Assembly: GCA_946497695.1 (NCBI GenBank)
Contig: CAMMLJ010000005.1
Span: forward strand, 30,191 to 94,190
Origin: an uncultured Clostridium sp.
Lineage (GTDB): Bacteria; Bacillota; Clostridia; TANB77; CAG-508
Length of the DNA: 64,000 nucleotides
Reading direction: 5' to 3'
This document shows, piece after piece, positions 20,145 to 27,579 of this stretch. The number at the start of each line of letters is the position of its first letter. Position 1 is the first letter of the stretch. The notes under the pieces were generated by a model that was given only the letters and a program-made list of their open reading frames with translations, made no database searches and was not told where the DNA came from. Position numbers and translations under genes: made by a program.

Positions 20145-21413
20145 TTATTCTTCATTTATATACTTAATTACATCACCATAAATATAAAAACTTCCTACGA
20201 TGAAAATTGTATAATCTTTATATTCGTGTAAACTCTTTTTTATAGCTTCATTTAAATCTATGCCACTTACATTTTTTCCATTTAACCTTATAGCTTCTTC
20301 ACTTAAAACTTTGTTATCCCAGTATCTTTCTTTACTATTTCCATTTGTAAATATATAAATATTATCATCATTTTTTACTAATAATTTTAATACAGTTTTA
20401 TAATCCTTAGATTTTAGTAAAGAAATAATAAATACTTTTTTAGTATCCTTATAATACATATTAACCGAATTTATAAAATTTTTTATTGCAAGTTCATTAT
20501 GTCCTCCGTCATATATAACTGTAGGATTTTCATGTAGTGTTTCGAATCTACCTTTGTGTACTACTGTTTCTAATGCTTCCCTTACTTTTTCTTCTGGTAA
20601 GTTATATCTGTTTTTCAGAATATCTACTGCTTCTAAACAAATACTTGCATTATATATTTGTGATTTTCCTTTAAGTTTTATCTTTACATTTTTATATTGC
20701 TTATAATCAAAAGTTTGAAAATCCTTATTATATGAATAATTTTGTATCTCTTTTTTATTTATCAAATGCAATTCATTATTTTCTTTTTTACATTTATCAA
20801 TAATAACTTTATCAACACTTTCACTTTGGCTTATATAAACTGTATTTGAATTTTTCTTTATTATTCCTGCTTTTTGAAAAGCAATTTCTTCTAGTGAATT
20901 TCCTAAAACATTCATGTGGTCATATCCTATGGAATTAATAATAGAAATTTCAGGATAAATTATATTTGTACAATCATATAACCCTCCCATTCCAACTTCC
21001 ATAACAACCACATCACATTTTTTGCTTTCAAAATACGCTATAGCCATTGTTGTTTCTAACTCGAATAAAGTAACATTTCTCTCATGAGCTACATTATATT
21101 CTTTAACTAATGGATCTATTTTAGTTATAATTTCTTCCATCTCTTTGTTAGTAATATTTATGTTATTAACACTAATTCTTTCATTATATTTTATTAAATG
21201 TGGTGATATAAATTTTCCGACTTTATATCCGCTTTTTAAAAAGATATTTGTCATCATTTCTGTACAACTACCTTTTCCATTTGTTCCAGCTATATGTATA
21301 AATTTTAGTTTTTCTTCCGGATGACCTAATTTTTCCATAAAATATTTCATTGCATCTAATGTTGGTCCTTTAGTTCCAGGAAAAAATCCTTGTAAATATT
21401 TTTCTACATTCAT
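20145..21413 (-). CDS. folC: Folylpolyglutamate synthase / dihydrofolate synthase
   Basis: This Mur-ligase relative adds glutamate to folates (and may also join dihydropteroate and glutamate). It has the P-loop IAGTNGKGSCTEMM at about 41-54, the FISPHLIKYNERISVN segment, VVMEVGMGGLYDCTN, and DGGHNELA near the C-terminal domain boundary. The length of 422 residues is standard. It lies upstream in the same direction as dapF, 59 bases apart. Confidence 0.93.
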   Translation of the reverse strand: MNVEKYLQGFFPGTKGPTLDAMKYFMEKLGHPEEKLKFIHIAGTNGKGSCTEMMTNIFLKSGYKVGKFISPHLIKYNERISVNNINITNKEMEEIITKIDPLVKEYNVAHERNVTLFELETTMAIAYFESKKCDVVVMEVGMGGLYDCTNIIYPEISIINSIGYDHMNVLGNSLEEIAFQKAGIIKKNSNTVYISQSESVDKVIIDKCKKENNELHLINKKEIQNYSYNKDFQTFDYKQYKNVKIKLKGKSQIYNASICLEAVDILKNRYNLPEEKVREALETVVHKGRFETLHENPTVIYDGGHNELAIKNFINSVNMYYKDTKKVFIISLLKSKDYKTVLKLLVKNDDNIYIFTNGNSKERYWDNKVLSEEAIRLNGKNVSGIDLNEAIKKSLHEYKDYTIFIVGSFYIYGDVIKYINEE

Positions 21414-21472
21414 TTTATTTCTCCTATTTTAATATCCCATTAGTTTTATCATATTTTACTAATTTTGTATAG

Positions 21473-22318
21473 TTATATGCTTATATTTCCATCATATACT
21501 TTTGTTGCAATACCACTCATAATAATATGACCATTTTGTTTATTATAGTTTAATTTTAATTCTCCACCTCTTAATATAGCTTTAACATAACTAGAACATA
21601 TTCCTTTATAATAAGCTATGCAAAATGAGGCACACGATCCTGTTCCACACGCATAGGTTTCTCCTACTCCTCTTTCCCATGTTCTAATCTTTAATGTATT
21701 TCTACCTAAACATTGAACAAATTCTACATTTATTTTATTTTGAAAACATTTCATATTTTCAATTGCTGGTCCGTATTTTTCTATATCAATATTTTCTACA
21801 TTATTTACAAAAATAACTAAATGTGGATTTCCCATAGAAACATAATTTCCTATAAATCTGGTGTCATCCACCTTAATATTAACTGATATTGGAATCCTAT
21901 AATTATTTTGAACGCTTATATTTTTTATGTCATCAAAAATTGGTCTTCCCATATCTACTTCGACTTCTTGAACTTCGCCATTTAGTACTTTTAATCTTAC
22001 CACCTTTACTCCAGCTTTAGTTTCTATGCTTATACTCTGTTTATCTATTATTCTGTTATCATAAATATATTTAGCAAAACATCTTATCCCATTTCCACAC
22101 ATTTCAGCTTCTGAGCCATCTTTGTTAAAAATTCTCATCTTTATATCTGCTACAGTACTTTCTTGTACTAAAATAAGTCCATCTGCCCCAACACCAAAAT
22201 TTCTGTTACACATATATCTAGCTATTTGTGGCAATTTATTTTCTGCTAATATATTTTCCAAACAATTTATACATATGTAATCATTACCTAGTCCATGCAT
22301 TTTAGTAAAAGTAACCAT
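21473..22318 (-). CDS. dapF: Diaminopimelate epimerase
   Basis: The enzyme converts LL- to meso-diaminopimelate for lysine and wall synthesis. The two catalytic cysteines are visible in AEMCGNGIRCFA and YACGTGSCAS. I set the start at the ATG at 22318, preceded by GGAGGTG, rather than an upstream in-frame ATG. It is the last chromosomal gene before the prophage junction. Confidence 0.95.
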   Translation of the reverse strand: MVTFTKMHGLGNDYICINCLENILAENKLPQIARYMCNRNFGVGADGLILVQESTVADIKMRIFNKDGSEAEMCGNGIRCFAKYIYDNRIIDKQSISIETKAGVKVVRLKVLNGEVQEVEVDMGRPIFDDIKNISVQNNYRIPISVNIKVDDTRFIGNYVSMGNPHLVIFVNNVENIDIEKYGPAIENMKCFQNKINVEFVQCLGRNTLKIRTWERGVGETYACGTGSCASFCIAYYKGICSSYVKAILRGGELKLNYNKQNGHIIMSGIATKVYDGNISI

Positions 22319-22369
22319 ATTTACACCTCCATACATTATACATATGTAAGTTGATGATATTTTGTTACT

Positions 22370-22393
22370 TTTAACACACTTTTTGACACACTA
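22370..22393. repeat. Arm-site-like repeats outside the prophage
   Basis: TTTAACACACT (22370-22380) and TTTGACACACTA (22382-22393) closely match the tandem repeats just inside the right prophage end (63165-63188), including spacing and the following AAAYTATWA bases. This copy is outside the left junction and looks like a remnant of an earlier related integration. Confidence 0.55.
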
Positions 22394-22477
22394 AATTATA
22401 AAAACAAATCACTATATTTTCAGATATTGTGGTTCGTTTATACACGTCCTTTTTGATTTTTAATATAATTTCACAAA

Positions 22478-22517
22478 AAAATAACAGTATCTATAAAATC
22501 TTTGATACTGTTATTTT
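22478..22517. terminator. Hairpin next to relic tRNA end
   Basis: AAAATAACAGTATC and GATACTGTTATTTT form a 14-bp stem directly beside a partial tRNA-Phe 3' end. It resembles the hairpin at 22628-22666, so it is probably a duplicated tRNA terminator. Confidence 0.6.
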
Positions 22518-22537
22518 GGTGCCTCGAACGGGAATCG
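22517..22537 (-). other. Relic of a tRNA-Phe 3' end
   Basis: Twenty-one bases are identical to the 3' terminus of the tRNA-Phe gene (CCA end through part of the T arm). The match stops abruptly where an 84-bp hairpin element begins. Confidence 0.65.
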
Positions 22538-22613
22538 GCGAGCCGCGTCCTAAAAACAGTCCTCTGGACTGTTTTTGCCTTCACTATGTTCAGGCACGTC
22601 CTTTTCGATTCCC
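22530..22613. repeat. Palindromic REP/MITE-like element in the relic att region
   Basis: The 84-bp segment has terminal inverted repeats GGGAATCG/CGATTCCC and an internal perfect hairpin AAAAACAGTCC..GGACTGTTTTT (22552-22576). It is more GC-rich than its surroundings. It shares the GTCCTTTTCG motif with the repeat at 2441-2518. Confidence 0.5.
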
Positions 22614-22627
22614 ATTATAATTACAAA

Positions 22628-22666
22628 AAAATAGTAGTATCTGATAATTTTTGATACTACTATTTT
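22628..22666 (-). terminator. Displaced tRNA-Phe terminator
   Basis: AAAATAGTAGTATC/GATACTACTATTTT is a 14-bp stem just 3' of the left att copy. It was probably the terminator of tRNA-Phe before phage insertion. Confidence 0.65.
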
Positions 22667-22718
22667 TGGTGCCTCGAACGGGAATCGAACCAGTGACACA
22701 GGGATTTTCAGTCCCTTG
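22666..22718. repeat. attL of the prophage (53-bp direct repeat)
   Basis: These 53 bases are identical to 63279-63331 and correspond to the 3' part of tRNA-Phe from the anticodon stem to CCA. The pair delimits the prophage; the 5' part of the tRNA is missing here. Confidence 0.95.
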
Positions 22719-22772
22719 TATGTTTTTCTTATATCATGCTATTTTAAAGCATTTGTTTCTCACTTTTCTCGT

Positions 22773-22799
22773 TTTGACACACTACTATGACACACTAAA
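22773..22799. promoter_or_regulatory. Integrase arm-type sites, left end
   Basis: TTTGACACACTA (22773-22784) and ATGACACACTAAA (22787-22799) lie just inside attL. The same word recurs at 63165-63188 just inside attR, as expected for arm sites of a tyrosine recombinase. Confidence 0.6.
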
Positions 22800-22835
22800 T
22801 ATTTTTCAAAAAATAAAAAAATAATCAAAAAAGTA

Positions 22836-22865
22836 TTGACAATATACGTACGTATATTGTATAAT
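22836..22865 (+). promoter_or_regulatory. Promoter with perfect palindromic operator
   Basis: TTGACA (22836-22841) and TATAAT (22860-22865) are 18 bases apart. A 20-bp perfect palindrome CAATATACGTACGTATATTG (22840-22859) fills the spacer, so any bound repressor would block RNA polymerase. The ribbon-helix-helix protein encoded downstream is the obvious candidate. Confidence 0.8.
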
Positions 22866-22897
22866 ATATACATACCAAGAAGAAAGGTGGTGATAAT

Positions 22898-23005
22898 ATG
22901 AAAAAGTTAATAAAAAAAGTGCTTTCCTATTTGGCACATAGAAAAGCACAAAACACTAGAAAAAAAGAAGTTAAAGCGATGTTTGATATGCTAAACAATC
23001 TTTAA
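22898..23005 (+). CDS. Small basic protein, 35 residues, unknown
   Basis: The product begins MKKLIKKVLSYLAHRKAQ and is very basic with one predicted helix. AAAGGTGG lies eight bases before the ATG and a strong promoter is immediately upstream. It is first in a two-gene plus-strand unit with the ribbon-helix-helix gene. No family recognised. Confidence 0.5.
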   Translation: MKKLIKKVLSYLAHRKAQNTRKKEVKAMFDMLNNL

Positions 23006-23012
23006 TCTAGGC

Positions 23013-23034
23013 AAGAGAGGAGCAATCCTCTCTG
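23013..23034 (+). other. Hairpin between the two left-end genes
   Basis: AGAGAGG and CCTCTCT pair around a six-base loop; there is no T run, so it may be an attenuation or RNA-stability element. Confidence 0.4.
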
Positions 23035-23081
23035 CATATTAATTATAATATATTTTATTTTAAAATTCAAGGAGGTTAAAT

Positions 23082-23276
23082 ATGAAAGATAAATATGCAA
23101 ACCAAAAAAAATATATGAAAAAAAATTTAGTAAAATTAGGTATTGATATAAAACCAGAAATTAGAGAAGAATTTAGAAAATGTTGTGAATTAAATAATAC
23201 TTTGCCTTCACGTGTTCTTAAAGAATTTGTAAATAAATATATAGAAGAAACGCAAAAAAGAGGCAATAGAAATTAA
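23082..23276 (+). CDS. Ribbon-helix-helix DNA-binding protein
   Basis: The 64-residue protein has a short basic N-terminus, a beta-strand segment KKNLVKLGIDI and then two helices (KPEIREEFRKCCEL, PSRVLKEFVNKYIEE), the Arc/CopG arrangement. AAGGAGG precedes the ATG. It is downstream of a promoter containing a perfect palindrome, so autorepression is likely. Its last codons overlap one copy of the 38-bp repeat also found at the late terminator. Confidence 0.75.
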   Translation: MKDKYANQKKYMKKNLVKLGIDIKPEIREEFRKCCELNNTLPSRVLKEFVNKYIEETQKRGNRN

Positions 23277-23290
23277 TCTACTGCTTCTTC
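23254..23290. repeat. Direct repeat flanking the cargo module, copy 1
   Basis: AAAAAAGAGGCAATAGAAAT and the following 11 bases are identical to 24862-24892; the match continues past one mismatch. This copy overlaps the 3' end of the ribbon-helix-helix gene. Confidence 0.8.
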
Positions 23291-23294
23291 TTTA

Positions 23295-23474
23295 TTATAT
23301 ATTATTTGCCAACTTTCTAATTTTTCTAAAACTTTTGGTTTGACTTATGAACCTTAAACTTTCTAAATTTAAAATTCTATAGTCTCGTACCAATTTAATG
23401 TATTCCTTTTTGTTTTTTATATTTAATTCTTTTATCATTCGTAGAGATTTTTGATATGTACTTTTCATATTCAT
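23295..23474 (-). CDS. Small phage/plasmid-type protein, 59 residues
   Basis: The product begins MNMKSTYQKSLRMIKELN and is helical and basic, with LESLRFISQTKSFRKIRKLA at the end. AAAGGAGATGG precedes the start. It resembles short unnamed proteins from Firmicutes mobile elements, but no function is known. It lies between the direct repeats with the Panacea module. Confidence 0.5.
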   Translation of the reverse strand: MNMKSTYQKSLRMIKELNIKNKKEYIKLVRDYRILNLESLRFISQTKSFRKIRKLANNI

Positions 23475-23566
23475 ATTATACCATCTCCTTTAATGATAGT
23501 ATAACATTTTATGTTTACTTTGTCTCGCGAAATTTGTCGAATATAAAAAAGGTAACTAGCTTTAGT

Positions 23567-24316
23567 CTAATTACCTTGATTATTTATTATTAAATTTTCT
23601 TCTATTAATTTATTTTCTATTATTTGATTCATTTTATCATCTGAATAAAACTTTTCCTTATTATCTATTAAATATCTAACTCCTGAAATAATCATTAAAA
23701 TTATTACAATTACTAATAATAACCCCCACAGAAAATAATTACTATGTAGTTTACTTTTTGAGTTAGGTTGTTTATAGAAGTTATGCAACCCAATTAATGT
23801 AGTTATTACTATTAATAAAGAAAATGTCATAAAAATCATAATATTTAATGTTGATTCAATATTTGCAACTGCTCCAACTACTCCTGAAACAATACTAAAT
23901 GAAGCTAAAAAACTTAATAAATTATATATCAAATTATTTGATTGGTCTTCTATCTTTCCTTGTTGTTCTTTTAATTCATTATTTTTTTTATTAATATCTT
24001 CTATCTCTTTATTTATTTTATATCTTTCTAATTTTAGTGATAAAGAATGATATACAAAAGTTAAATTAGAATAATTATCATCTCTTATAGTTCTGTATTC
24101 AGTATCTTCAATACAATTATTGATTAAATCTTCTGTTGCTAACAATACTTTTTCTATCTCATAAACATTTGTATCATTAAATTCAATGCCCAAATATTGC
24201 TGTGATTCTTCATATTGATTTTTGACATTTTCTTTCATCTTTTGTACTTTATCAGGAATTTTAGGATTTTTATTTACGGAAGTAGGATCTATAGAAAAGT
24301 TAATCTTCTTTAACAA
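23567..24316 (-). CDS. Coiled-coil membrane protein paired with a Panacea gene (putative toxin)
   Basis: The 249-residue product has a soluble N-terminal region, a charged coiled coil at about 92-127, three predicted membrane helices (about 129-150, 157-177, 193-216) and a cytoplasmic-type tail. The start is a TTG inside the end of the upstream Panacea gene, giving a 17-base overlap and probable translational coupling; no clear ribosome-binding site is seen. Panacea proteins are known antitoxins for diverse partners, several of them membrane proteins, so a toxin or phage-exclusion role is inferred. No enzymatic motif is visible. Confidence 0.6.
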   Translation of the reverse strand: MLKKINFSIDPTSVNKNPKIPDKVQKMKENVKNQYEESQQYLGIEFNDTNVYEIEKVLLATEDLINNCIEDTEYRTIRDDNYSNLTFVYHSLSLKLERYKINKEIEDINKKNNELKEQQGKIEDQSNNLIYNLLSFLASFSIVSGVVGAVANIESTLNIMIFMTFSLLIVITTLIGLHNFYKQPNSKSKLHSNYFLWGLLLVIVIILMIISGVRYLIDNKEKFYSDDKMNQIIENKLIEENLIINNQGN

Positions 24317-24794
24317 AATGCTTTTTAAACCAATCTTTAGTTTTTGTTTTATCTATATACGTATTTTCTCCACTTCCTACTTTGTTTCCATTTTTTTTCC
24401 ACACTTCTGTCCAAGGTGAATCTTCCATATGAGTTAAATCTACTAATCGTGTTGCTGGTGTATCTTTAAAAGCTTCAAATATTTCATCTAAAACTTCCTT
24501 TTTATCTGAAGAAATATTATTTCCATCTTCAATATCAGTTTCAGTTAATTTGATTACGCTTCCACCAAATTTTCTATATTCTTTATATAAAGGAATAGAA
24601 ACAGGTCCAAAAGCCCATGCATTAAAATGACAGTCATATAAACTATCTATATTTTTCTTAAGCATATAATATGCTTCAAAAAAATACATTAACTTTTGTA
24701 TTTGCATATTTGTAACTGGTTTTCCGTTCATATTAAACTTATTAATTAGGTATTTAGAATCTTTTACTATATCATTTTTATAAATTTCGCTCAT
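24300..24794 (-). CDS. Panacea-domain (DUF4065/SocA-like) protein, putative antitoxin
   Basis: The 164-residue protein has the core Panacea pattern: PVTNMQIQKLMYFFEAYYM, then FNAWAFGPVSIPLYKEY, and a C-terminal WTEVWKKNG segment. The ATG at 24794 follows GGAAGGGGTGAG; an earlier in-frame start is unsupported. Panacea domains neutralise unrelated toxins in two-gene systems. The downstream overlapping membrane-protein gene is the expected partner. The pair lies beyond the endolysin at the prophage edge, a usual place for lysogenic conversion genes. Confidence 0.85.
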   Translation of the reverse strand: MSEIYKNDIVKDSKYLINKFNMNGKPVTNMQIQKLMYFFEAYYMLKKNIDSLYDCHFNAWAFGPVSIPLYKEYRKFGGSVIKLTETDIEDGNNISSDKKEVLDEIFEAFKDTPATRLVDLTHMEDSPWTEVWKKNGNKVGSGENTYIDKTKTKDWFKKHFVKED

Positions 24795-24860
24795 ATTACT
24801 CACCCCTTCCTTTATTAAATTATATACATTAAATCTATTTTTTGCAATAAAATTACGCAC

Positions 24861-24897
24861 AAAAAAAGAGGCAATAGAAATTAATCTACTGCCTCTT
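24861..24897 (-). terminator. Late operon terminator (also direct repeat copy 2)
   Basis: AAGAGGCAGTAG and CTATTGCCTCTT pair and are followed by seven T residues on the minus strand, 25 bases after the endolysin stop. The same sequence, with one change, is at 23254-23290. Confidence 0.85.
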
Positions 24898-24921
24898 CTC
24901 TATTTTTTTCTTAATATTAAA

Positions 24922-25596
24922 TTATTTAAGATATGTAGAGCCTTGATATTTTGCTGCAATCCAGCCGCTAGGTATTCTAACCCAAATATCTCCATTTAAG
25001 TTTTTAACTTCTTGAACTGTTACTCTAGTTCTTTCTTTTAAAGTTGCATTTTCTTGATTTAATGCATTCTTTTGTCCATCTGCTGTTAATTCACTTCTTA
25101 ATTTACGTCTTGCATCTGTTCCAGCTCCGTCTCTTACTTTTACATTAGTAGTTAATGTATATGTAGTTCCAACTTTGTAGTCTCCTGTATTTAAGCCTAA
25201 AGCTTCATGATTTTTTGGTCTTAAAACACAAACATATCCAGAAAAAGGTGTATCTCTGTAACCAACAGCTAATTTTTTTACACCATTTTGGTCATACCAT
25301 CTTCCGTTTACGTCTATTAAGCCTATATGTCCATATCCTCCACCATAATTTGAGCCATATACTAATACATCTCCTGGCTGAGGTTTTGTATTATTAGCTA
25401 ATTTAGTAAAATAATCTTTTGGATAATCTGTAGCCCAATCTTTTGCGTTTCCATAAGCTTTAAAAGATTTTCCAAATACTTTATATAAGTATTGCTGTAT
25501 TAAAGAAACACATTGCCCTTTATACTTATTGTTTGGTTCTGGATTAGCTACGCTTCCTTGTGCTAGTCCCCAACTTCCAAAATCTGCCAAATTCAT
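24922..25596 (-). CDS. Endolysin with CHAP and SH3-like domains
   Basis: The N-terminal CHAP cysteine peptidase/amidase domain has Cys29 in YKGQCVSLIQQYL, PGDVLVYG, and His90 in GGYGHIGLIDVNGRW. A C-terminal SH3-type wall-binding domain (about 148-224) includes TTNVKVRDGAGTDARR and WVRIPSGWIAAKY. It degrades peptidoglycan at the end of the lytic cycle. It is the last gene of the late operon, 3 bases after the holin. Confidence 0.92.
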   Translation of the reverse strand: MNLADFGSWGLAQGSVANPEPNNKYKGQCVSLIQQYLYKVFGKSFKAYGNAKDWATDYPKDYFTKLANNTKPQPGDVLVYGSNYGGGYGHIGLIDVNGRWYDQNGVKKLAVGYRDTPFSGYVCVLRPKNHEALGLNTGDYKVGTTYTLTTNVKVRDGAGTDARRKLRSELTADGQKNALNQENATLKERTRVTVQEVKNLNGDIWVRIPSGWIAAKYQGSTYLK

Positions 25597-25599
25597 ATG

Positions 25600-25851
25600 C
25601 TATTCCTCCTTTTGTCCAATTTTCTTTAAATCTGCTATACCTCCAGCAGACATAGTTCCAAAAATACAAGTAACTATTGTTTCTAACACGCTCATGTCTT
25701 GTACGTGGAAACAAATACATACAATACTTGCTACTATTGCAATTATTATGTTTTGCAAAGGTATCCACTTATTATCTATACTTGTTAATTTAGTTATTTG
25801 ACCTGCCACTAATGTTAATGCTGTTATTATTAATGCTACTGTTATTTCCAT
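25600..25851 (-). CDS. Holin
   Basis: The 83-residue protein has two to three predicted membrane helices (ITVALIITALTLVAG, NIIIAIVASIVCICF, and a short glycine-rich GTMSAGGIAD segment) and a charged C-terminus. This and its position before the endolysin support a holin that permeabilises the membrane. The ATG at 25851 is preferred over the GTG at 25860 because GGAAGTG is then correctly spaced. Confidence 0.8.
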   Translation of the reverse strand: MEITVALIITALTLVAGQITKLTSIDNKWIPLQNIIIAIVASIVCICFHVQDMSVLETIVTCIFGTMSAGGIADLKKIGQKEE

Positions 25852-25869
25852 ATTTCTCACTTCCTTTCT

Positions 25870-26295
25870 TTAGAAAAATTTTGATATTCCTAATGCACTT
25901 GCTACTATTGCTAATATTCCTGTTAAAATCCAAGATGCTATTTTGCTTTTACTATTTCGCCAATTGTTAGCATCTTTTATTACTGTTTCCTGTTCTATTT
26001 TTGTATCTAATTTTTCGTATTTTTTCTCTAAATCGTTATATTTTTCTTTAAGTATCTCTGTTTCTTTACTATTTGCTGCATTACTTCTCATAATTGCTTC
26101 TTTGAAATTAATACTTGTTTGCTTTAAATCTTCTGCTATAGTTTTTATCTGCTCTACAGTAACAGTTAAAGATTTATCTACATTATTCAGTACTCTTTCA
26201 TTTTCTTTCGTTTTTTCTTCTAATGTATCTATTCTTTTAGTGTTAGACTTACTTCTTTCTTCTACTTTTGCCAATCTTTCTACTAAATTTTCCAT
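25870..26295 (-). CDS. XhlA-like membrane-anchored coiled-coil lysis protein
   Basis: The 141-residue protein is a long coiled coil (about 1-105) with one C-terminal membrane helix (KIASWILTGILAIVASALGI). This is the architecture of XhlA/hemolysin-type lysis accessory proteins. It is located directly upstream of the holin and endolysin. Confidence 0.7.
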   Translation of the reverse strand: MENLVERLAKVEERSKSNTKRIDTLEEKTKENERVLNNVDKSLTVTVEQIKTIAEDLKQTSINFKEAIMRSNAANSKETEILKEKYNDLEKKYEKLDTKIEQETVIKDANNWRNSKSKIASWILTGILAIVASALGISKFF

Positions 26296-26323
26296 AATAT
26301 CTCCATTTTTATATAAATAAATT

Positions 26324-26361
26324 AAAGAACATTAATAGTATTAAGCTTATTAATGTTCTTT
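26324..26361 (-). terminator. Hairpin between tail and lysis genes
   Basis: AAAGAACATTAATA and TATTAATGTTCTTT form a 14-bp stem downstream of the last baseplate gene; the T tract after it is interrupted, so termination may be partial. Confidence 0.5.
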
Positions 26362-26416
26362 TTATAATTCTAAATATTTTATTTTTTCTATATTTAATTA
26401 ATATTTGCATTCTTCT

Positions 26417-27163
26417 TTATATCAATTTAAATGTTAAGGTATTTTCATTTCCAGATTGATCTCTTACTTTTAATATGTTTTCTCCAACGACTGCACCTTT
26501 ATAACTAGATGTTATATTATTAATATCTCCCCATTGACTTACAGATAAAACACCAATTTCTCCATTTATATCATATTCAGCTAATGCTATATCATCATAA
26601 ATCTTAAAACTTATCTTACTATATCCATTTACAGCATCTCCAATAGTTTCATTTTCTCCATCTTTTACTGTAATTTCTGGGACTATATTGTCAAATATTA
26701 CATATTGATACATAGAATTATTTATGTCTGCATTTGTTAATTTTGTGCCAACATTTCCTGATGCATCAGCATAACCATAAACTTCAAATTGAATTTCACC
26801 TGTAGACAACTCTAAATCTTCTGTTAATTTACAATCTGCATAATATGCCAATAAAGTACTGCTAGAGCTTTGTTCTCTATATGTTGCTATAAATTCCTTA
26901 CTACCTATTTTAACTTTTGGCTCTACTTCTAACTGTTCTTTAAAATATATAAGCACTCTAACACTATCTCCTATTTTTGCATAATGTTTGTCTCTATTGT
27001 CTCCTGAGTCACTATTGCGAACTATTCCTAAACTTGTATAAACAGGTGCTGTTGTATCTCCTTCTCTTTTAAATACTATTTCTCCCTTTTTTGCAAAGCC
27101 ATTTACTTTACTTCCGCTTATGTAAAAATTATTTATTTTTGTTCCATTTATTGCTGTTCTCAT
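26417..27163 (-). CDS. Phage structural protein with Ig-like repeats
   Basis: The 248-residue protein starts with a short TKINNFYISGSKVNGF segment followed by two beta-rich Ig-like units (around DTTAPVYTSLGIVRNS and IVPEITVKDGENE, the latter ending NILKVRDQSGNENTLTFKL). Such domains decorate phage virions. The ATG at 27163 is favoured by AGGTG spacing; a GTG at 27172 abuts the upstream stop. Confidence 0.6.
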   Translation of the reverse strand: MRTAINGTKINNFYISGSKVNGFAKKGEIVFKREGDTTAPVYTSLGIVRNSDSGDNRDKHYAKIGDSVRVLIYFKEQLEVEPKVKIGSKEFIATYREQSSSSTLLAYYADCKLTEDLELSTGEIQFEVYGYADASGNVGTKLTNADINNSMYQYVIFDNIVPEITVKDGENETIGDAVNGYSKISFKIYDDIALAEYDINGEIGVLSVSQWGDINNITSSYKGAVVGENILKVRDQSGNENTLTFKLI

Positions 27164-27172
27164 TTTAAACAC

Positions 27173-27349
27173 CTACCAGTAATATATGTTATTAGGATTG
27201 GCTGCACTTTGAGATATTGCAGTTTGCTCATCAGCTACTTTTATACAATTAACACTTATACCGTCTTCTCCTGGATCTCCTTTTTCTCCTTTTATAATTG
27301 GAATTTCTTCAAACTCACCTTTTTCATTTCGTATACGTATTACAGACAT
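27173..27349 (-). CDS. Short collagen-motif tail protein
   Basis: The 58-residue product MSVIRIRNEKGEFEEIP... contains a GEKGDPGEDGISV collagen-like stretch and ends PNNIYYW. It is packed between flanking genes with no gaps, supporting translation. It is probably a small fibre or baseplate component. Confidence 0.6.
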   Translation of the reverse strand: MSVIRIRNEKGEFEEIPIIKGEKGDPGEDGISVNCIKVADEQTAISQSAANPNNIYYW

Positions 27350-27568
27350 TTATTCATCAACCTCTTCTTCAATATATATTTTATCCATATCTTCTTTTTT
27401 AAAATTTTCTGACACAAAAATTGTTGTAGTATAATACGGAATGTGTTCATTTACTTTCATTCCGTATTCATCAATATATTCTTTTTTATATGTATCGTTT
27501 TTATTTCTAATTTTCTTTCCTCTGTCTGCTACTATCATTTTGGGTTCTGTATAATCAAAAAATTGCAT
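27350..27568 (-). CDS. Hypothetical baseplate-region protein
   Basis: The 72-residue acidic protein begins MQFFDYTEPKMIVADRGKK. No domain recognised. It ends exactly one base before the next start and is part of the tail-fibre gene block. Confidence 0.6.
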   Translation of the reverse strand: MQFFDYTEPKMIVADRGKKIRNKNDTYKKEYIDEYGMKVNEHIPYYTTTIFVSENFKKEDMDKIYIEEEVDE

Positions 27569-27579
27569 TCTTATACCTC

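Noticed and set aside
22429..22620. Open frame of 63 codons across the left att relic
   Set aside because: It spans the hairpin, the tRNA fragment and the palindromic element, has no convincing ribosome site, and matches no protein type.
24300..24860. Longer form of the Panacea protein starting at 24860
   Set aside because: The upstream part lacks a ribosome site and encodes residues that overlap the GGGGTGAG site of the better start at 24794.
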